From the NCBI RefSeq assembly GCF_900107935.1, contig NZ_FNVG01000013.1, positions 1 to 64,000 on the forward strand: a stretch of DNA of 64,000 nt. Reading direction: 5' to 3'. Source of the stretch: Vibrio hangzhouensis (GTDB taxonomy: Bacteria > Pseudomonadota > Gammaproteobacteria > Enterobacterales > Vibrionaceae). Shown one piece after another: positions 49,965-59,380 of the stretch (the stretch's first letter is position 1; every line of letters begins with the position of its first letter). The position numbers were made by a program, and so were the translations under genes. The notes under the pieces were generated by a model, which saw nothing but the letters and a program-made list of their open reading frames with translations, had not been told where the DNA came from and did not search any database.

Positions 49965-51102
49965 CGAGCGAGTTTCTGCGGCGTTGCTGGCGAGACAACA
50001 AAGCGAATTGTTGCGTTCTGTACACATACTGGAAAATGGAAATCGGTCGACGTTTCAAAAAGGCGAGGAGCAGTTTGTGAACTTCTCGTCCAATGACTAC
50101 CTCGGCTTAGCATCTAGCGACGAATTGAAAGATGCCTATCAAACAGGGATCAGTCTTTTTGGTGTGGGCAGTGGTGCTTCGCCATTGGTGACCGGATATT
50201 CCGCGCAGCATGAATCGTTAAAGTCAGAGCTGACAGAGTGGCTGGGTTTTGAAGATGCACTGTTCTTTTCATCGGGCTTCTCCGCCAATCAGGCCGTGCT
50301 CTTTTCGTTGATGCACAAAGGTGATCTGCTATTGCAGGATCGCCTTAATCACGCTTCGTTAATGGAGGCGGGGAGTTTGTGTGATGCGGATATGCGCCGC
50401 TTTCGCCACAATGATCTCAAACACCTTCAATCGTTGATTAAATCGAATGTACCGGTATTGGCGGTGACAGAAAGCGTGTTCAGTATGGATGGTGATCAGT
50501 CAGATGTTGACGAATTTCTTGCTGTCTGTGGTGCATCCGGAACGATGTCAATGATCGATGATGCTCATGGGGTCGGCGTTATTGGCAAAGATGGCGCTGG
50601 CGTATCCGGGATATCTCAATATAAACCCGATATATTGATAGTTACCTTCGGAAAAGCTTTTGGTCTTAATGGTGCGGCGGTACTTTGCTCTAAAGATTTG
50701 GCCAATTACCTGACCCAGTTTGCTCGTCATTATATCTATTCTACCGCTTTCTCAGCCGCTCATGCTTACGCATTGAGTAAAGCGCTAAACATGATAAAGA
50801 CTCAACACTGGCGTCGTGACAAATTAAATGAGCTGGCGTCAGTTTATGATGAGTCACTTGGTGCGTTGAGTGCTCATGTAACAACTGCGACGCCTATTAA
50901 GCCGTGGATCTTGGGGGAGACGAGCAAAGTTCAGGCGCTGTGTCATCGACTCAAGCAAAAGGGCATTTGGACAACGGCAATCCGCCCCCCAACGGTTCCT
51001 GATGGTAGCGCACGACTGCGCATTACACTGTCCGCATCTCACCAAAGGAGTGATGTGTTGGCACTCGCTTCTCAGTTAAAACGTTTCACGGAGGAAAGCT
51101 AA
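49948..51102 (+). CDS. bioF: 8-amino-7-oxononanoate synthase
   Basis: BioF condenses pimeloyl-ACP with alanine using PLP. The ATG at 49948 gives 384 residues, the usual length; an ATG four codons earlier (49936) is the alternative. The protein has [33 protein letters not shown] and the PLP lysine in [12 protein letters not shown]. bioC begins immediately after its stop. Confidence 0.95.
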   Translation: MTQRFNERVSAALLARQQSELLRSVHILENGNRSTFQKGEEQFVNFSSNDYLGLASSDELKDAYQTGISLFGVGSGASPLVTGYSAQHESLKSELTEWLGFEDALFFSSGFSANQAVLFSLMHKGDLLLQDRLNHASLMEAGSLCDADMRRFRHNDLKHLQSLIKSNVPVLAVTESVFSMDGDQSDVDEFLAVCGASGTMSMIDDAHGVGVIGKDGAGVSGISQYKPDILIVTFGKAFGLNGAAVLCSKDLANYLTQFARHYIYSTAFSAAHAYALSKALNMIKTQHWRRDKLNELASVYDESLGALSAHVTTATPIKPWILGETSKVQALCHRLKQKGIWTTAIRPPTVPDGSARLRITLSASHQRSDVLALASQLKRFTEES

Positions 51103-51906
51103 ATGTCAGAAGTCTTAGCGAACTTGAATGATGTCGTTGTGAGTAAGCAGGCGATTTCTGCTGCTTTTGGCAGAGCTGCAGAGTGCTACGATCAGCATGC
51201 AGAGCTTCAGCGAAAGGTTGCAGATAAAGTCCTGGCAAAGCTGCCACAGAACCTGTCAGGTCTGACTGTACTCGATCTGGGGTGTGGGACGGGCTATTGT
51301 GCACAGCAACTTCTGGCGCGAGGAGCGAGTGTGGTATGTGCCGACATTTCTTCTGACATGCTGCAAGTAGCGAGGCGCCGTTGTGGCACGGAAAAGGTCA
51401 GTTATCAGTTGGCCGATGCCGAACGTTTACCTTTTGGCTCCAGAGCGTTTGACTATGTGGTGTCAAGTCTGGCTTTGCAATGGTGTGAGGACTTGGCGGT
51501 GCCATTGCGTGAAATGAAAAGAGTGACCAAGCCGGGCGGTGCTATTGTCTTCTCGTCGTTGGTGGATGGGTCGCTAAGGGAGCTGAAACAGGCCTGGAGT
51601 AAAATTGATGCATATCAACATGTAAACAACTTTACCTCGCTCAATCAGGTAAAAATTGCGTTAGCGCAATCTGGATGTCTGAACCATCAACTAGACTTGC
51701 CTGAAATTGTTATGTGGTATGGCACCGCACTTGGTTTGATGAAGGATTTAAAAGGCATTGGAGCCAATCACGTAGAAGGACGTTCTAAGGGGTTCACGGG
51801 CAAACGTGCACTTAGAATGCTTGAAATGGAATATCAAAAATACGCAAACCAAGACGGGTTGCTCCCCGCGAGTTATCAAATTTGTTTAGGGTCAGTTGCA
51901 TTATGA
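51103..51906 (+). CDS. bioC: Malonyl-ACP O-methyltransferase BioC
   Basis: BioC methylates malonyl-ACP and so lets the fatty-acid enzymes build the pimeloyl chain. The 267-residue protein has the class I SAM motif [23 protein letters not shown] and a core [20 protein letters not shown] like that of E. coli BioC. The partner esterase BioH is not in the window. Its ATG directly follows the bioF stop and its stop overlaps the bioD start. Confidence 0.93.
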   Translation: MSEVLANLNDVVVSKQAISAAFGRAAECYDQHAELQRKVADKVLAKLPQNLSGLTVLDLGCGTGYCAQQLLARGASVVCADISSDMLQVARRRCGTEKVSYQLADAERLPFGSRAFDYVVSSLALQWCEDLAVPLREMKRVTKPGGAIVFSSLVDGSLRELKQAWSKIDAYQHVNNFTSLNQVKIALAQSGCLNHQLDLPEIVMWYGTALGLMKDLKGIGANHVEGRSKGFTGKRALRMLEMEYQKYANQDGLLPASYQICLGSVAL

Positions 51907-52586
51907 TGAAAGCACTATTTATTGCCGGTACGGATACTGAAGTTGGGAAAACCGTTGTATCAAAAGCGATATTAAGTGCGGTTGGTGCACAGGGGAAAAA
52001 GACCATTGGTTATAAACCAGTGGCGGCCGGTAGTGAAAAAACGGCACAAGGTTGGCGAAACTCGGATGCACTGCATTTGCAAGCTGCTGCCAATCAGGAA
52101 GTTGATTATGACTTAGTGAACCCTTATGCGTTATCACTTCCAGCCTCTCCTCACATTGCGGCATTGGCAGACAATGTAACGGTAGAATACGACAAGTTGT
52201 CAACGGTATTAGCACAGCATAAAGAAAACAGCGATTTTGTGTTGGTTGAGGGTGCCGGAGGTTGGCGAGTTCCTGTGTCTAAAGATGATTGTCTGTCTAG
52301 CTGGGTGAAACAAGAGAAATTGCCCGTCGTTCTGGTGGTCGGAATTAAACTCGGCTGTTTGAGTCATGCTATGTTGACGGCTGAGGTCATCAAAGCTGAC
52401 GGTTTGGAGCTGGTAGGTTGGGTGGCAAACCGTGTGAATCCTGGCGTTGAACACTACGCAGAGATCATTGAAATGCTGGAAAATAACATTGATGCGCCGA
52501 AAGTAGGCGAAATTCCTTATGTTCCCGGCTGTAAGAAGCGAGATCTGGGCAAATACATTAATGTTGAGCTTCTGTCTCAGGCATAA
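51903..52586 (+). CDS. bioD: Dethiobiotin synthetase
   Basis: BioD closes the ureido ring of dethiobiotin with CO2 and ATP. The product of 227 residues begins [17 protein letters not shown], with the P-loop GTDTEVGKT; the second Met (51906) is an equal start. [19 protein letters not shown] and WVANRVNP are family motifs. The start overlaps the bioC stop (ATGA), so the bioBFCD genes are one coupled unit. Confidence 0.95.
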   Translation: MMKALFIAGTDTEVGKTVVSKAILSAVGAQGKKTIGYKPVAAGSEKTAQGWRNSDALHLQAAANQEVDYDLVNPYALSLPASPHIAALADNVTVEYDKLSTVLAQHKENSDFVLVEGAGGWRVPVSKDDCLSSWVKQEKLPVVLVVGIKLGCLSHAMLTAEVIKADGLELVGWVANRVNPGVEHYAEIIEMLENNIDAPKVGEIPYVPGCKKRDLGKYINVELLSQA

Positions 52587-52589
52587 AAG

Positions 52590-52618
52590 CAAAGGGCTGT
52601 CTAGAGACAGCCCTTTTT
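52590..52618. terminator. Bidirectional terminator after bioD
   Basis: AAAGGGCTGTCT pairs with AGACAGCCCTTT and T-tracts follow on both strands. It ends bioBFCD and the small minus-strand gene. Confidence 0.9.
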
Positions 52619-52633
52619 GATCTTGAATGAGCG

Positions 52634-52801
52634 TTATTTATCGTCGCTGAGGCCCATGAGTGCAGATTGGGTTTCCATAATATGGATATCCACATCACTC
52701 TTGTCGCTGATGCCTAACTGCTCTCGCGCCTCGTCTTCGCTGATTCCTAAGTGGCAGCATAATAAGTCAATTGCCATCTGAAAGTTGTTGTTCTCAACCA
52801 T
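52634..52801 (-). CDS. Small conserved-looking protein, 55 residues, unknown
   Basis: The 55-codon frame has a proper AAAGGA ribosome site 8 bases before its ATG and a terminator 15 bases after its stop. The peptide starts MVENNNFQMAIDLLCCHLGI and continues with SEDEAREQLGIS, an acidic helical protein with a Cys-Cys pair and no membrane helix. I do not recognise it. The combination of ribosome site, clean ends and typical codon use argues for a real gene. Confidence 0.7.
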   Translation of the reverse strand: MVENNNFQMAIDLLCCHLGISEDEAREQLGISDKSDVDIHIMETQSALMGLSDDK

Positions 52802-53187
52802 GGTATGTTCCTTTTCGACATGGGCTTGTTAACTTCACTGGACTTTATCGCGTCGCTTTCTCCGTCACAATACGACCAAAGTCTAAGGCCAGAATTTAAG
52901 ATTTAATCGCCCGACTCAGATTTGTCAATGTGCATTTTTATTCATACCTGGTGTGTAATTTGTAGTTGTTTTGTATTTCATGAGCTTATACTTTATGAAG
53001 TAATCAAGATATTAACTAATTGTTTCAATTTAATGCTTAACCTTGTTTTCTAAATCTTAGACTATATGTATATAGTGAAATCGAAAAATGCCACATGGAT
53101 CTCAAAGTTTGAATGTCAAACTTTAGCCATCAAAAAAACAATCGGCAGTTTCGTCATAATAAAGCTTCTTAATTTGGAGAAATGTGA
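52802..53187. promoter_or_regulatory. AT-rich gap before htpX
   Basis: The 386 bases between the divergent small gene and htpX contain no further frame that I support. The only strong signal is the 9-base perfect dyad at 53104-53124. The rest is AT-rich and likely holds promoters in both directions. Confidence 0.5.
53104..53124. promoter_or_regulatory. Perfect inverted repeat before htpX
   Basis: AAAGTTTGA and TCAAACTTT flank ATG, 63 bases before the htpX start. No T-tract follows. An operator or a leader hairpin is equally possible; I do not recognise the CpxR direct-repeat motif here. Confidence 0.5.
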
Positions 53188-54063
53188 ATGAAGCGAGTGT
53201 TACTCTTCTTAGCAACTAACCTTGCTGTGGTCCTGGTGTTAAGTGTTGTCCTTAACATTGTCTACGCAGTGACGGGCATGCAACCCGGCAGTCTTTCTGG
53301 CTTGCTTGTTATGGCCGCTGTCTTTGGTTTTGGTGGGGCGTTCATCTCTTTGCTGATGTCCAAGAAAATGGCGTTGCGCTCTGTTGGTGGGATGGTGATT
53401 GAAAGCCCTCGTAATGAAACTGAGCACTGGCTGTTGGAGACCGTCAGTCGTCAGTCTCAACAAGCGGGTATCGGTATGCCTACCGTGGCTATCTATGACT
53501 CGCCCGATATTAACGCATTTGCTACGGGGGCAAAGCGTGATGATTCTCTGGTCGCGGTGTCGACAGGGTTGCTTCACAATATGACCCGTGATGAAGCCGA
53601 AGCGGTACTTGCCCATGAGGTCAGTCATATTGCTAATGGTGACATGGTCACAATGACACTAATGCAGGGCGTGGTGAATACATTCGTAATTTTCCTGTCT
53701 CGCTTTATTGCAAACATCGTGGCGTCCAACAACTCTGATGAAGAGGGTGAGGGCGGTACTAATATGATGGTGTACTTTGGTGTGTCAATGGTATTGGAAC
53801 TTGTCTTTGGCTTCCTGGCAAGTTTCATTACGATGTGGTACAGCCGTCATCGGGAGTTCCACGCAGACGCTGGCGCGGCGAGTTTAGTGGGTAAACAGAA
53901 AATGATTGCCGCTTTAGAGCGCCTGAAAATGAGTCAGGAATCTCAACTCGAAGGCTCTATGATGGCATTTGGCATCAATGGAAAGCGCTCTCTGACTGAG
54001 TTGCTTATGAGCCACCCACCGTTAGAAAAACGCATTAATGCTCTGCGTAGCGAACAATACTAA
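53188..54063 (+). CDS. htpX: Membrane protease HtpX
   Basis: HtpX is a heat- and envelope-stress zinc protease that degrades damaged inner-membrane proteins. The 291-residue product has four membrane helices (about 5-27, 36-56, 158-178 and 190-215), the zinc motif HEVSH (residues 143-147) and the third ligand region [13 protein letters not shown]. It has a GGAG ribosome site, and the length matches E. coli HtpX (293). Confidence 0.96.
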   Translation: MKRVLLFLATNLAVVLVLSVVLNIVYAVTGMQPGSLSGLLVMAAVFGFGGAFISLLMSKKMALRSVGGMVIESPRNETEHWLLETVSRQSQQAGIGMPTVAIYDSPDINAFATGAKRDDSLVAVSTGLLHNMTRDEAEAVLAHEVSHIANGDMVTMTLMQGVVNTFVIFLSRFIANIVASNNSDEEGEGGTNMMVYFGVSMVLELVFGFLASFITMWYSRHREFHADAGAASLVGKQKMIAALERLKMSQESQLEGSMMAFGINGKRSLTELLMSHPPLEKRINALRSEQY

Positions 54064-54079
54064 CGACTAGAACTTATTA

Positions 54080-54112
54080 AAAAGCCTGGAAAATCTTCCA
54101 GGCTTTTTTTTT
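54080..54112 (+). terminator. Intrinsic terminator after htpX
   Basis: AAAGCCTGGAA pairs with TTCCAGGCTTT and is followed by nine T's. Confidence 0.92.
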
Positions 54113-54142
54113 GATCCTTTCAAATCCTCCTGCCGTAATAGT

Positions 54143-54219
54143 TATACAAAAAATGCTACTGAGTACATCTTGTACAACAGTCAGTTTGTACAACGCTGTA
54201 CAGACTATAATCTTGTATA
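54143..54219 (+). promoter_or_regulatory. Repeated TGTACA operator array and -10 element of the lipid operon
   Basis: Three exact TGTACA copies (54171, 54187 and 54197) and two variants (TATACA at 54143, TGTATA at 54214) surround a TATAAT at 54206-54211. TGTACA is self-complementary, so each copy is a small palindrome. Such repeats are what a MerR-type light regulator of the CarH/LitR kind binds in other bacteria, as far as I remember. No such regulator gene is in the window. Confidence 0.6.
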
Positions 54220-54236
54220 ACTGAATAAGGATTATT

Positions 54237-54656
54237 ATGAACATTGAAGCGGTTAGCGAGGTTTATCAAAAGCTCAACAAGCACAATCTACACCTGCTTG
54301 AGGGGTTGTACCATGAGGACGTTGTGTTTGAAGATTCTGCCCACCGCCTCGAAGGCTGGCAACAATTGTCCGCCTACTTTGACGCTCTGTACAGCAACGT
54401 CATTAAATGTGAATTCGACATTCGTCATCATCAACAGGTAGAAAATAACGGTTTTCTCACCTGGACGATGACTTTGGAGCACCCCAAATTAAATGGTGGG
54501 GAGGTCGTGAGCGTCAATGGGGTGAGTCATATTCAGTTTGCCGATCATCAAGTCATTTACCATCGTGACTACTTTGATCTCGGTGAGATGCTTTACGAGA
54601 ACATTCCATTGCTGGGTGTTGTTATCAAAAACATCAAACAGAGGTTGGGCAAGTAA
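54237..54656 (+). CDS. SnoaL-like (NTF2-fold) protein, first gene of lipid operon
   Basis: The 139-residue product has the cone-shaped NTF2/SnoaL pattern: an N-terminal helix (YQKLNKHNLHLLEGLY), HEDVVFEDSAHRLEGWQQL and closing strands with FLTWTM and DYFDLGEML. Members are isomerases, hydrolases or binding proteins; no substrate can be assigned. The ATG follows AAGGATTATT. It overlaps the next gene by one base and opens an eight-gene unit. Confidence 0.85.
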   Translation: MNIEAVSEVYQKLNKHNLHLLEGLYHEDVVFEDSAHRLEGWQQLSAYFDALYSNVIKCEFDIRHHQQVENNGFLTWTMTLEHPKLNGGEVVSVNGVSHIQFADHQVIYHRDYFDLGEMLYENIPLLGVVIKNIKQRLGK

Positions 54657-55393
54657 TGGAAACACGTCATCAATCGATTCTGATTACTGGCGCATCGTCG
54701 GGTATTGGGAGACAACTTGCTCTGGACTACGCAGCCCAAGGTATTCGTGTGTATGCCTGTGGGCGCTCAGCAGAGAGACTGGCTTATCTTCAGACTTTAA
54801 GTGAAAACATTGTCCCACTTAGTTTCGACGTAACAGAGCGGGGTCAGGTGCGTGACACCTTAGCGGACCTCTCTCCGCTGCCCACTCTCTGGGTCATCAA
54901 TGCTGGCGATTGTGAGTATATTGACGACGGTGTTATTGATGCAGCGCTGATTGAGCGGGTGATGCAGGTGAATGTTGTTGGTACCGCCAACGTGCTTGAA
55001 GCGATTCAAAGCCACCTGGGTCAGGCTCACCATGTGGTCATTGTCAGTTCCATTGCGGGAGAGGTGGCGCTGCCAAGAGCAGAAGCGTACGGTGCATCAA
55101 AGGCCGCGATTACTTATCTGGCACGCACGTTACAACTGGATTGGAAACCAAGAGGTGTCAAGGTGTCTTGTGTATTCCCGGGATTTGTGAAAACTCCGCT
55201 TACCGATAAGAACGACTTTGATATGCCGATGATAGTCACCACCGAGGACGCTTCGGTAGCTATCAGAAAAGGCATCGATAAACAGCAATCCTCTATCTAT
55301 TTTCCGAAACGCTTCACCTCCTTGTTTCGGATTATTTCGTTGTTTCCCTTCCGCTGGCAGACCTGGTTGGTCAGCCGCTTAATTGCTAATTAG
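54656..55393 (+). CDS. SDR-family oxidoreductase of the lipid operon
   Basis: The 245-residue protein has TGASSGIGRQ for NAD(P), NAGD in place of the usual NNAG, and the Ser-Tyr-Lys centre in VSSIAG and YGASKAA. The C-terminal segment IYFPKRFTSLFRIISLFPF is hydrophobic and may touch the membrane. Its ATG overlaps the stop of the SnoaL-like gene (TAATG). Substrate unknown; a lipid-linked carbonyl is a reasonable inference from the neighbours. Confidence 0.88.
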   Translation: METRHQSILITGASSGIGRQLALDYAAQGIRVYACGRSAERLAYLQTLSENIVPLSFDVTERGQVRDTLADLSPLPTLWVINAGDCEYIDDGVIDAALIERVMQVNVVGTANVLEAIQSHLGQAHHVVIVSSIAGEVALPRAEAYGASKAAITYLARTLQLDWKPRGVKVSCVFPGFVKTPLTDKNDFDMPMIVTTEDASVAIRKGIDKQQSSIYFPKRFTSLFRIISLFPFRWQTWLVSRLIAN

Positions 55394-55415
55394 TCATATT
55401 TAAAGGATGAAAAGA

Positions 55416-56753
55416 ATGAAAATTGCGATCATCGGTACAGGAATATCCGGGCTCACCTGTGGCTATCATCTGCACAAAGAGCATGATGTGACACTGTTCG
55501 AAGCCAATGACTATATCGGCGGCCACACAGCGACGGTGGATGTGGAGGTTGAGGGTAAGCTTTACTCAGTGGATACGGGCTTTATCGTATATAACGACAG
55601 GACTTATCCCAACTTTATCAAAATGATGAACGAGGTGGGGGTGAGAGGCATTGCTACTCAGATGAGCTTTAGTGTCAAGAATGCGGAAAATGGTTTGGAA
55701 TACAATGGACACACCATATCCACTCTGTTTGCTCAAAAACGGAACCTGCTTAATCCACAGTTCTATCGTTTTATATTTGAAATTCTGAGATTTAATAAAC
55801 TGGCGAAACAGGCTGCTCAACACGCTCAACAAACATTTGATTCCCAGACTCTGGGTGCTTTCTTATCAGAGAATGAGTTTTCAGACTATTTTGTTCAAAA
55901 TTATATCTTGCCTATGGGCGCTGCAATTTGGTCTTCAACACTGGCTGACATGCGAGCCTTCCCCTTGCGGTTTTTCCTCCGATTTTTCTTGAATCATGGC
56001 TTGCTGGATGTGGTGGACAGGCCCCAATGGTATGTCATAGAGGGTGGCTCTCGAGCTTACATCGAACCGCTTACTGAGGGTTTTGCTCAGAATATCCGAC
56101 TCAATTCGCCCGTGACCTCAGTCAAGAGAGACTCTGCAGGCGTGATGATAACGTCGAAGGGTGAGAGTGAACGCTTTGATCAGGTTATTTTTGCCTGCCA
56201 CAGCGACCAGGCGTTGCAGATGCTTAATGAGCCGACGGTCTGTGAGCGGGAAGTGTTGGGGGCTATGCAGTATCAGGATAATGAAGTGGTACTGCATTGT
56301 GATGAGTCTTTGCTACCAGAAAGTAGAGCGGCTTGGGCTTCCTGGAATTATGCGCTTGATGGAACTGAAGAAGAACAGAGTCGGTTGCCTACGTTAACCT
56401 ACGATATGAACATACTACAACATATCGACTCTATGACGACGTTCTGTGTCTCTCTTAACTCGTCGGCTAAGATAGCGAAAGATAAGGTATTGAGAACGTT
56501 CAATTACAGCCACCCTGTTTTCACAACAGAGAGTATTCAGGCTCAGGCACGAAGAAAAGAGTTGTGGGGGAAAAACAACACCTGGTTCTGCGGAGCGTAT
56601 TGGTACAACGGTTTCCATGAAGATGGAGTGAAAAGTGCACTGGATGTGGTTAAGGGAATTAAGGCCATTGGCAACACACAACCTACCTCGATTAAAGCTA
56701 CCTCGATTAAAGCTACCTCGATTAAAGCTACCTCGATTAAAGGAGCGGCGTGA
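55416..56753 (+). CDS. FAD-dependent amine-oxidase-like protein
   Basis: The ATG at 55416 has AAAGGA at correct spacing (the ATG at 55407 does not) and gives 445 residues. It has the Rossmann motif IIGTGISGL, the FEANDYIGGHT segment and a C-terminal FCGAYWYNGFHEDGV. This NAD(P)-binding_8/amine oxidase family occurs beside CFA-synthase-like genes in many bacteria. Substrate unknown. Its last 20 or so residues are a four-fold TSIKA repeat encoded by 15-base tandem repeats. Confidence 0.88.
   Translation: MKIAIIGTGISGLTCGYHLHKEHDVTLFEANDYIGGHTATVDVEVEGKLYSVDTGFIVYNDRTYPNFIKMMNEVGVRGIATQMSFSVKNAENGLEYNGHTISTLFAQKRNLLNPQFYRFIFEILRFNKLAKQAAQHAQQTFDSQTLGAFLSENEFSDYFVQNYILPMGAAIWSSTLADMRAFPLRFFLRFFLNHGLLDVVDRPQWYVIEGGSRAYIEPLTEGFAQNIRLNSPVTSVKRDSAGVMITSKGESERFDQVIFACHSDQALQMLNEPTVCEREVLGAMQYQDNEVVLHCDESLLPESRAAWASWNYALDGTEEEQSRLPTLTYDMNILQHIDSMTTFCVSLNSSAKIAKDKVLRTFNYSHPVFTTESIQAQARRKELWGKNNTWFCGAYWYNGFHEDGVKSALDVVKGIKAIGNTQPTSIKATSIKATSIKATSIKGAA
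56683..56742 (+). repeat. Four 15-base tandem repeats at the end of the FAD gene
   Basis: Four exact copies of a 15-base unit (CTACCTCGATTAAAG) lie in frame and encode repeated TSIKA. The AAAG of the last copy plus GAG forms the ribosome site of the next gene, so copy number changes keep the frame and leave that site intact. Confidence 0.93.
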
Positions 56754-57562
56754 TGGTCACTCATAGTCAATTGATGGTTGGGCAGGTTGACCACAGGCGT
56801 TATTCGCCAACGACGCATCATTTAGCTTATCCACTGTTTATGCCAGCTATCGATTTAGATGAGCTGGAACTGCTGCAACAGCGTGTTTGGGGGTTTGGCA
56901 ATCGCTGGTGGCATTGGGCCAGATTTCGCCGTGAAGATTATCTGGGAGAAGGTAGTCTGAAATGTGCGGTCCAGCAAAAGGTACGAGAGCTGACAGGCGA
57001 GACTATTGAGGGTCGAGTGGTGGCGGTATGTCACTTACGTTATCTGGGGCTCTATTTTAGTCCGGTTAATTTTTACTATTTATACGATAGCGATGATCAG
57101 TGGCGATATCTTTTGGCTGAGGTCAGTAATACACCTTGGAACGAGCGACACTATTACGCGGTGAGTGCTGAGCAAGGCAACAACAATGAAAACTGGTCGC
57201 ATGCCAAAGCGTTTCATGTCTCCCCATTTAACCCATTGGATCAGGAATATCGGTGGAAATTAAAACCACTGAGTCAGCGTTTTTTTGTCCATTTAGCATG
57301 TCACTCAAGCTCTAAGGTCTTTGACGCTACCGTCTCAATGAAAGCGCAAGCCTTTACCACCAAGCATTTGTTATCCCAGTTAGTGCGTACCCCAATAATG
57401 ACCATAAAAGTGGTGATAGGGATCTATTGGCATGCCTTGAAACTGTGGATTAAGGGGACACCCGTTTATGACCATCCGAACAATTCTGACTTTCAAAATC
57501 GTCCTCCTGAGGACAAAACTTCACAGAACGAATTTTCGCAGCATACAAAGTCGAAGCATTAG
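56753..57562 (+). CDS. DUF1365 protein of the lipid operon
   Basis: The 269-residue protein has the DUF1365 pattern: HRRYSPTTHHLAYPLFM at the N-terminus, CHLRYLGLYFSPVNFYY and AEVSNTPWNERHYY, then FHVSPFNPLD. No catalytic role is established for the family, though it nearly always sits beside the FAD oxidase and the CFA-like gene. The ATG at 56753 overlaps the previous stop (TGATG) and has AAAGGAG as ribosome site. Predicted to be mainly soluble. Confidence 0.9.
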   Translation: MVTHSQLMVGQVDHRRYSPTTHHLAYPLFMPAIDLDELELLQQRVWGFGNRWWHWARFRREDYLGEGSLKCAVQQKVRELTGETIEGRVVAVCHLRYLGLYFSPVNFYYLYDSDDQWRYLLAEVSNTPWNERHYYAVSAEQGNNNENWSHAKAFHVSPFNPLDQEYRWKLKPLSQRFFVHLACHSSSKVFDATVSMKAQAFTTKHLLSQLVRTPIMTIKVVIGIYWHALKLWIKGTPVYDHPNNSDFQNRPPEDKTSQNEFSQHTKSKH

Positions 57563-57574
57563 GGGGAATTCACC

Positions 57575-58831
57575 ATGTTAAATACAACAACTCTTGAGGC
57601 GCCCAAATCCTTAAATGGATTACAAAAAACCGCAAAGGGTATTGCATTCAACTGCCTTTACAAGCTGGAGATAGGGTGCCTGACCGTTATAGAGAGTTTT
57701 GCGCAAAGTGGTGGCGTTGGCAAACAGGTTGGAGAACGGTTTGGTAAACCTACTAAAGGGGAGCCTAGTGCCATCATTGAGGTCAAACACCCTGAGTTTT
57801 ATCGACGATTACTGCAGGGCGGCAGCATTGCTGCGGGCGAAGCCTACATGGATGGCTGGTGGGACAGTCCGGACCTGTCGGCTCTGATGGAGCTAATGGC
57901 AATTAACATGGCGGCGCTTGACTCGATAGAAGACAAATCCAGTTTGTTGACGCGCATTCTCTATAAGTTGGGGCATTGGGTAAACCGTAACACGCTGGCT
58001 CAATCCAGAGAAAATATTCAGGCACACTACGACTTGGGCAATGATCTGTACGAAACCTTCCTTGATGAAAGAATGCTCTATTCATCAGGCATTTATGCCA
58101 CTCCTGCCGATACGCTAGAACAAGCGCAAATCAATAAAATGGAACGTTTGTGTCAACAGCTTAAGCTCAAGTCAACGGATCAGGTAATGGAGATTGGGAC
58201 TGGCTGGGGTGGAATGGCCATATACATGGCGAAACAGTATGGGTGTCATGTTACCACCACGACGATATCTGACGAACAATATCAATATGCGGCAGAGCAA
58301 GTCGAGCGCGCAGGGCTCACCGATAAGATCACGCTCCTCAAGCAGGATTATCGCCTATTAGAAGGACAATATGACAAACTGGTGTCGATAGAAATGATAG
58401 AAGCTGTGGGTAAGCAGTTTTTAGTCTCTTACCTCAAAAAATGCCAGTCACTTCTGAAGCCAAGAGGGCTGATGGCCATACAGGCAATCACCATCGCTGA
58501 CCAACGCTACGATTACTATGCCGATAACGTGGACTTTATCCAGAAGTACATTTTTCCAGGTGGTTTCTTACCATCAATCACCGCACTTACCTCCCATGCT
58601 ACCCAAAATACCGATCTGGTGGTGAGGGATTTATTCGACATAGGGGCGGACTACGCAAGAACACTGGTTGACTGGCGGCAACGATTCGAATTGTCCTTAG
58701 AGAAGGTAAAGGCGCTGGGTTATGACGAGCGTTTCATTCGCATGTGGCGCTACTATTTTTGTTACTGCGAAGGCGGCTTTCGGGCGCAAAGTATCAGTAC
58801 GGTTCATCTTACGTTTCAGCGTGGCCTCTAA
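57575..58831 (+). CDS. Cyclopropane-fatty-acid-synthase-like SAM methyltransferase
   Basis: The 418-residue protein matches CFA synthase across its catalytic domain: HYDLGNDLYE, motif I VMEIGTGWGGMA, SIEMIEAVG, YIFPGGFLPS and YYFCYCEGGFRAQ. Compared with my memory of E. coli CFA, the bicarbonate-binding Glu, Ile and Tyr are kept (276, 305, 360), but the Cys is Ser171 and the His is Gln303. The N-terminal 150 residues bind membrane in the family. It may methylate unsaturated acyl chains without closing a cyclopropane; this is inference. Confidence 0.87.
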   Translation: MLNTTTLEAPKSLNGLQKTAKGIAFNCLYKLEIGCLTVIESFAQSGGVGKQVGERFGKPTKGEPSAIIEVKHPEFYRRLLQGGSIAAGEAYMDGWWDSPDLSALMELMAINMAALDSIEDKSSLLTRILYKLGHWVNRNTLAQSRENIQAHYDLGNDLYETFLDERMLYSSGIYATPADTLEQAQINKMERLCQQLKLKSTDQVMEIGTGWGGMAIYMAKQYGCHVTTTTISDEQYQYAAEQVERAGLTDKITLLKQDYRLLEGQYDKLVSIEMIEAVGKQFLVSYLKKCQSLLKPRGLMAIQAITIADQRYDYYADNVDFIQKYIFPGGFLPSITALTSHATQNTDLVVRDLFDIGADYARTLVDWRQRFELSLEKVKALGYDERFIRMWRYYFCYCEGGFRAQSISTVHLTFQRGL

Positions 58832-58864
58832 CCATTAAGTGAGAGCATGTGGGGGAGTTGTTTT

Positions 58865-59380
58865 ATGAAAAAGGGTTGGCAACTTGTACTCATCAGTTCC
58901 TGGTTTCAATGTATCTGGCTGTTGTCGGTATTGGGACAGGAACGTTTTCAATGGCTTGCTGTTTCGATAACGCTGGCGACTATTGTGCTGACTTACCGGC
59001 CGTTAGCGTTCAGTATGACCAAGTTAATTCTTTTGCTGCTGATAGGATTAGGCATAGACAGTGTGAATGTCGCGTCTAATCTTCTGATATTTGATGTTGT
59101 TTTTCTACCAGTATGGCTGCTGGCTCTTTGGGGGATTTTTGCCTGGTATGCACTTTTTTTGGCAAAATTTCTGACTCATTACCCTGTTTTACTCGTATCA
59201 GTGATTGGTGGAGTGGCAGGTGCTCTCAGTTATTTTGCCGGTTTCAAAATTGGTGCTGTAACTCTGGGATATTCATTACCTGCGACTCTGGCAATTTTGT
59301 GTGCCGAGTGGGTCTTAATTGTGCTTCTTGTTGTGCGCATGGAAAGACCAAGCAGGAGAACTGTGAGTCATGAACCTTAA
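58865..59380 (+). CDS. DUF2878 membrane protein
   Basis: The ATG at 58865 follows GGGGGAG at seven bases and gives 171 residues; an earlier ATG (58847) overlaps the ribosome site and is rejected. The product is almost entirely membrane helices, at least five, with the conserved GLGIDSVNVASNLL loop near residue 60. This is DUF2878, a family known mainly from this type of cluster. Its function is unknown. It overlaps the next gene by 11 bases. Confidence 0.85.
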   Translation: MKKGWQLVLISSWFQCIWLLSVLGQERFQWLAVSITLATIVLTYRPLAFSMTKLILLLLIGLGIDSVNVASNLLIFDVVFLPVWLLALWGIFAWYALFLAKFLTHYPVLLVSVIGGVAGALSYFAGFKIGAVTLGYSLPATLAILCAEWVLIVLLVVRMERPSRRTVSHEP

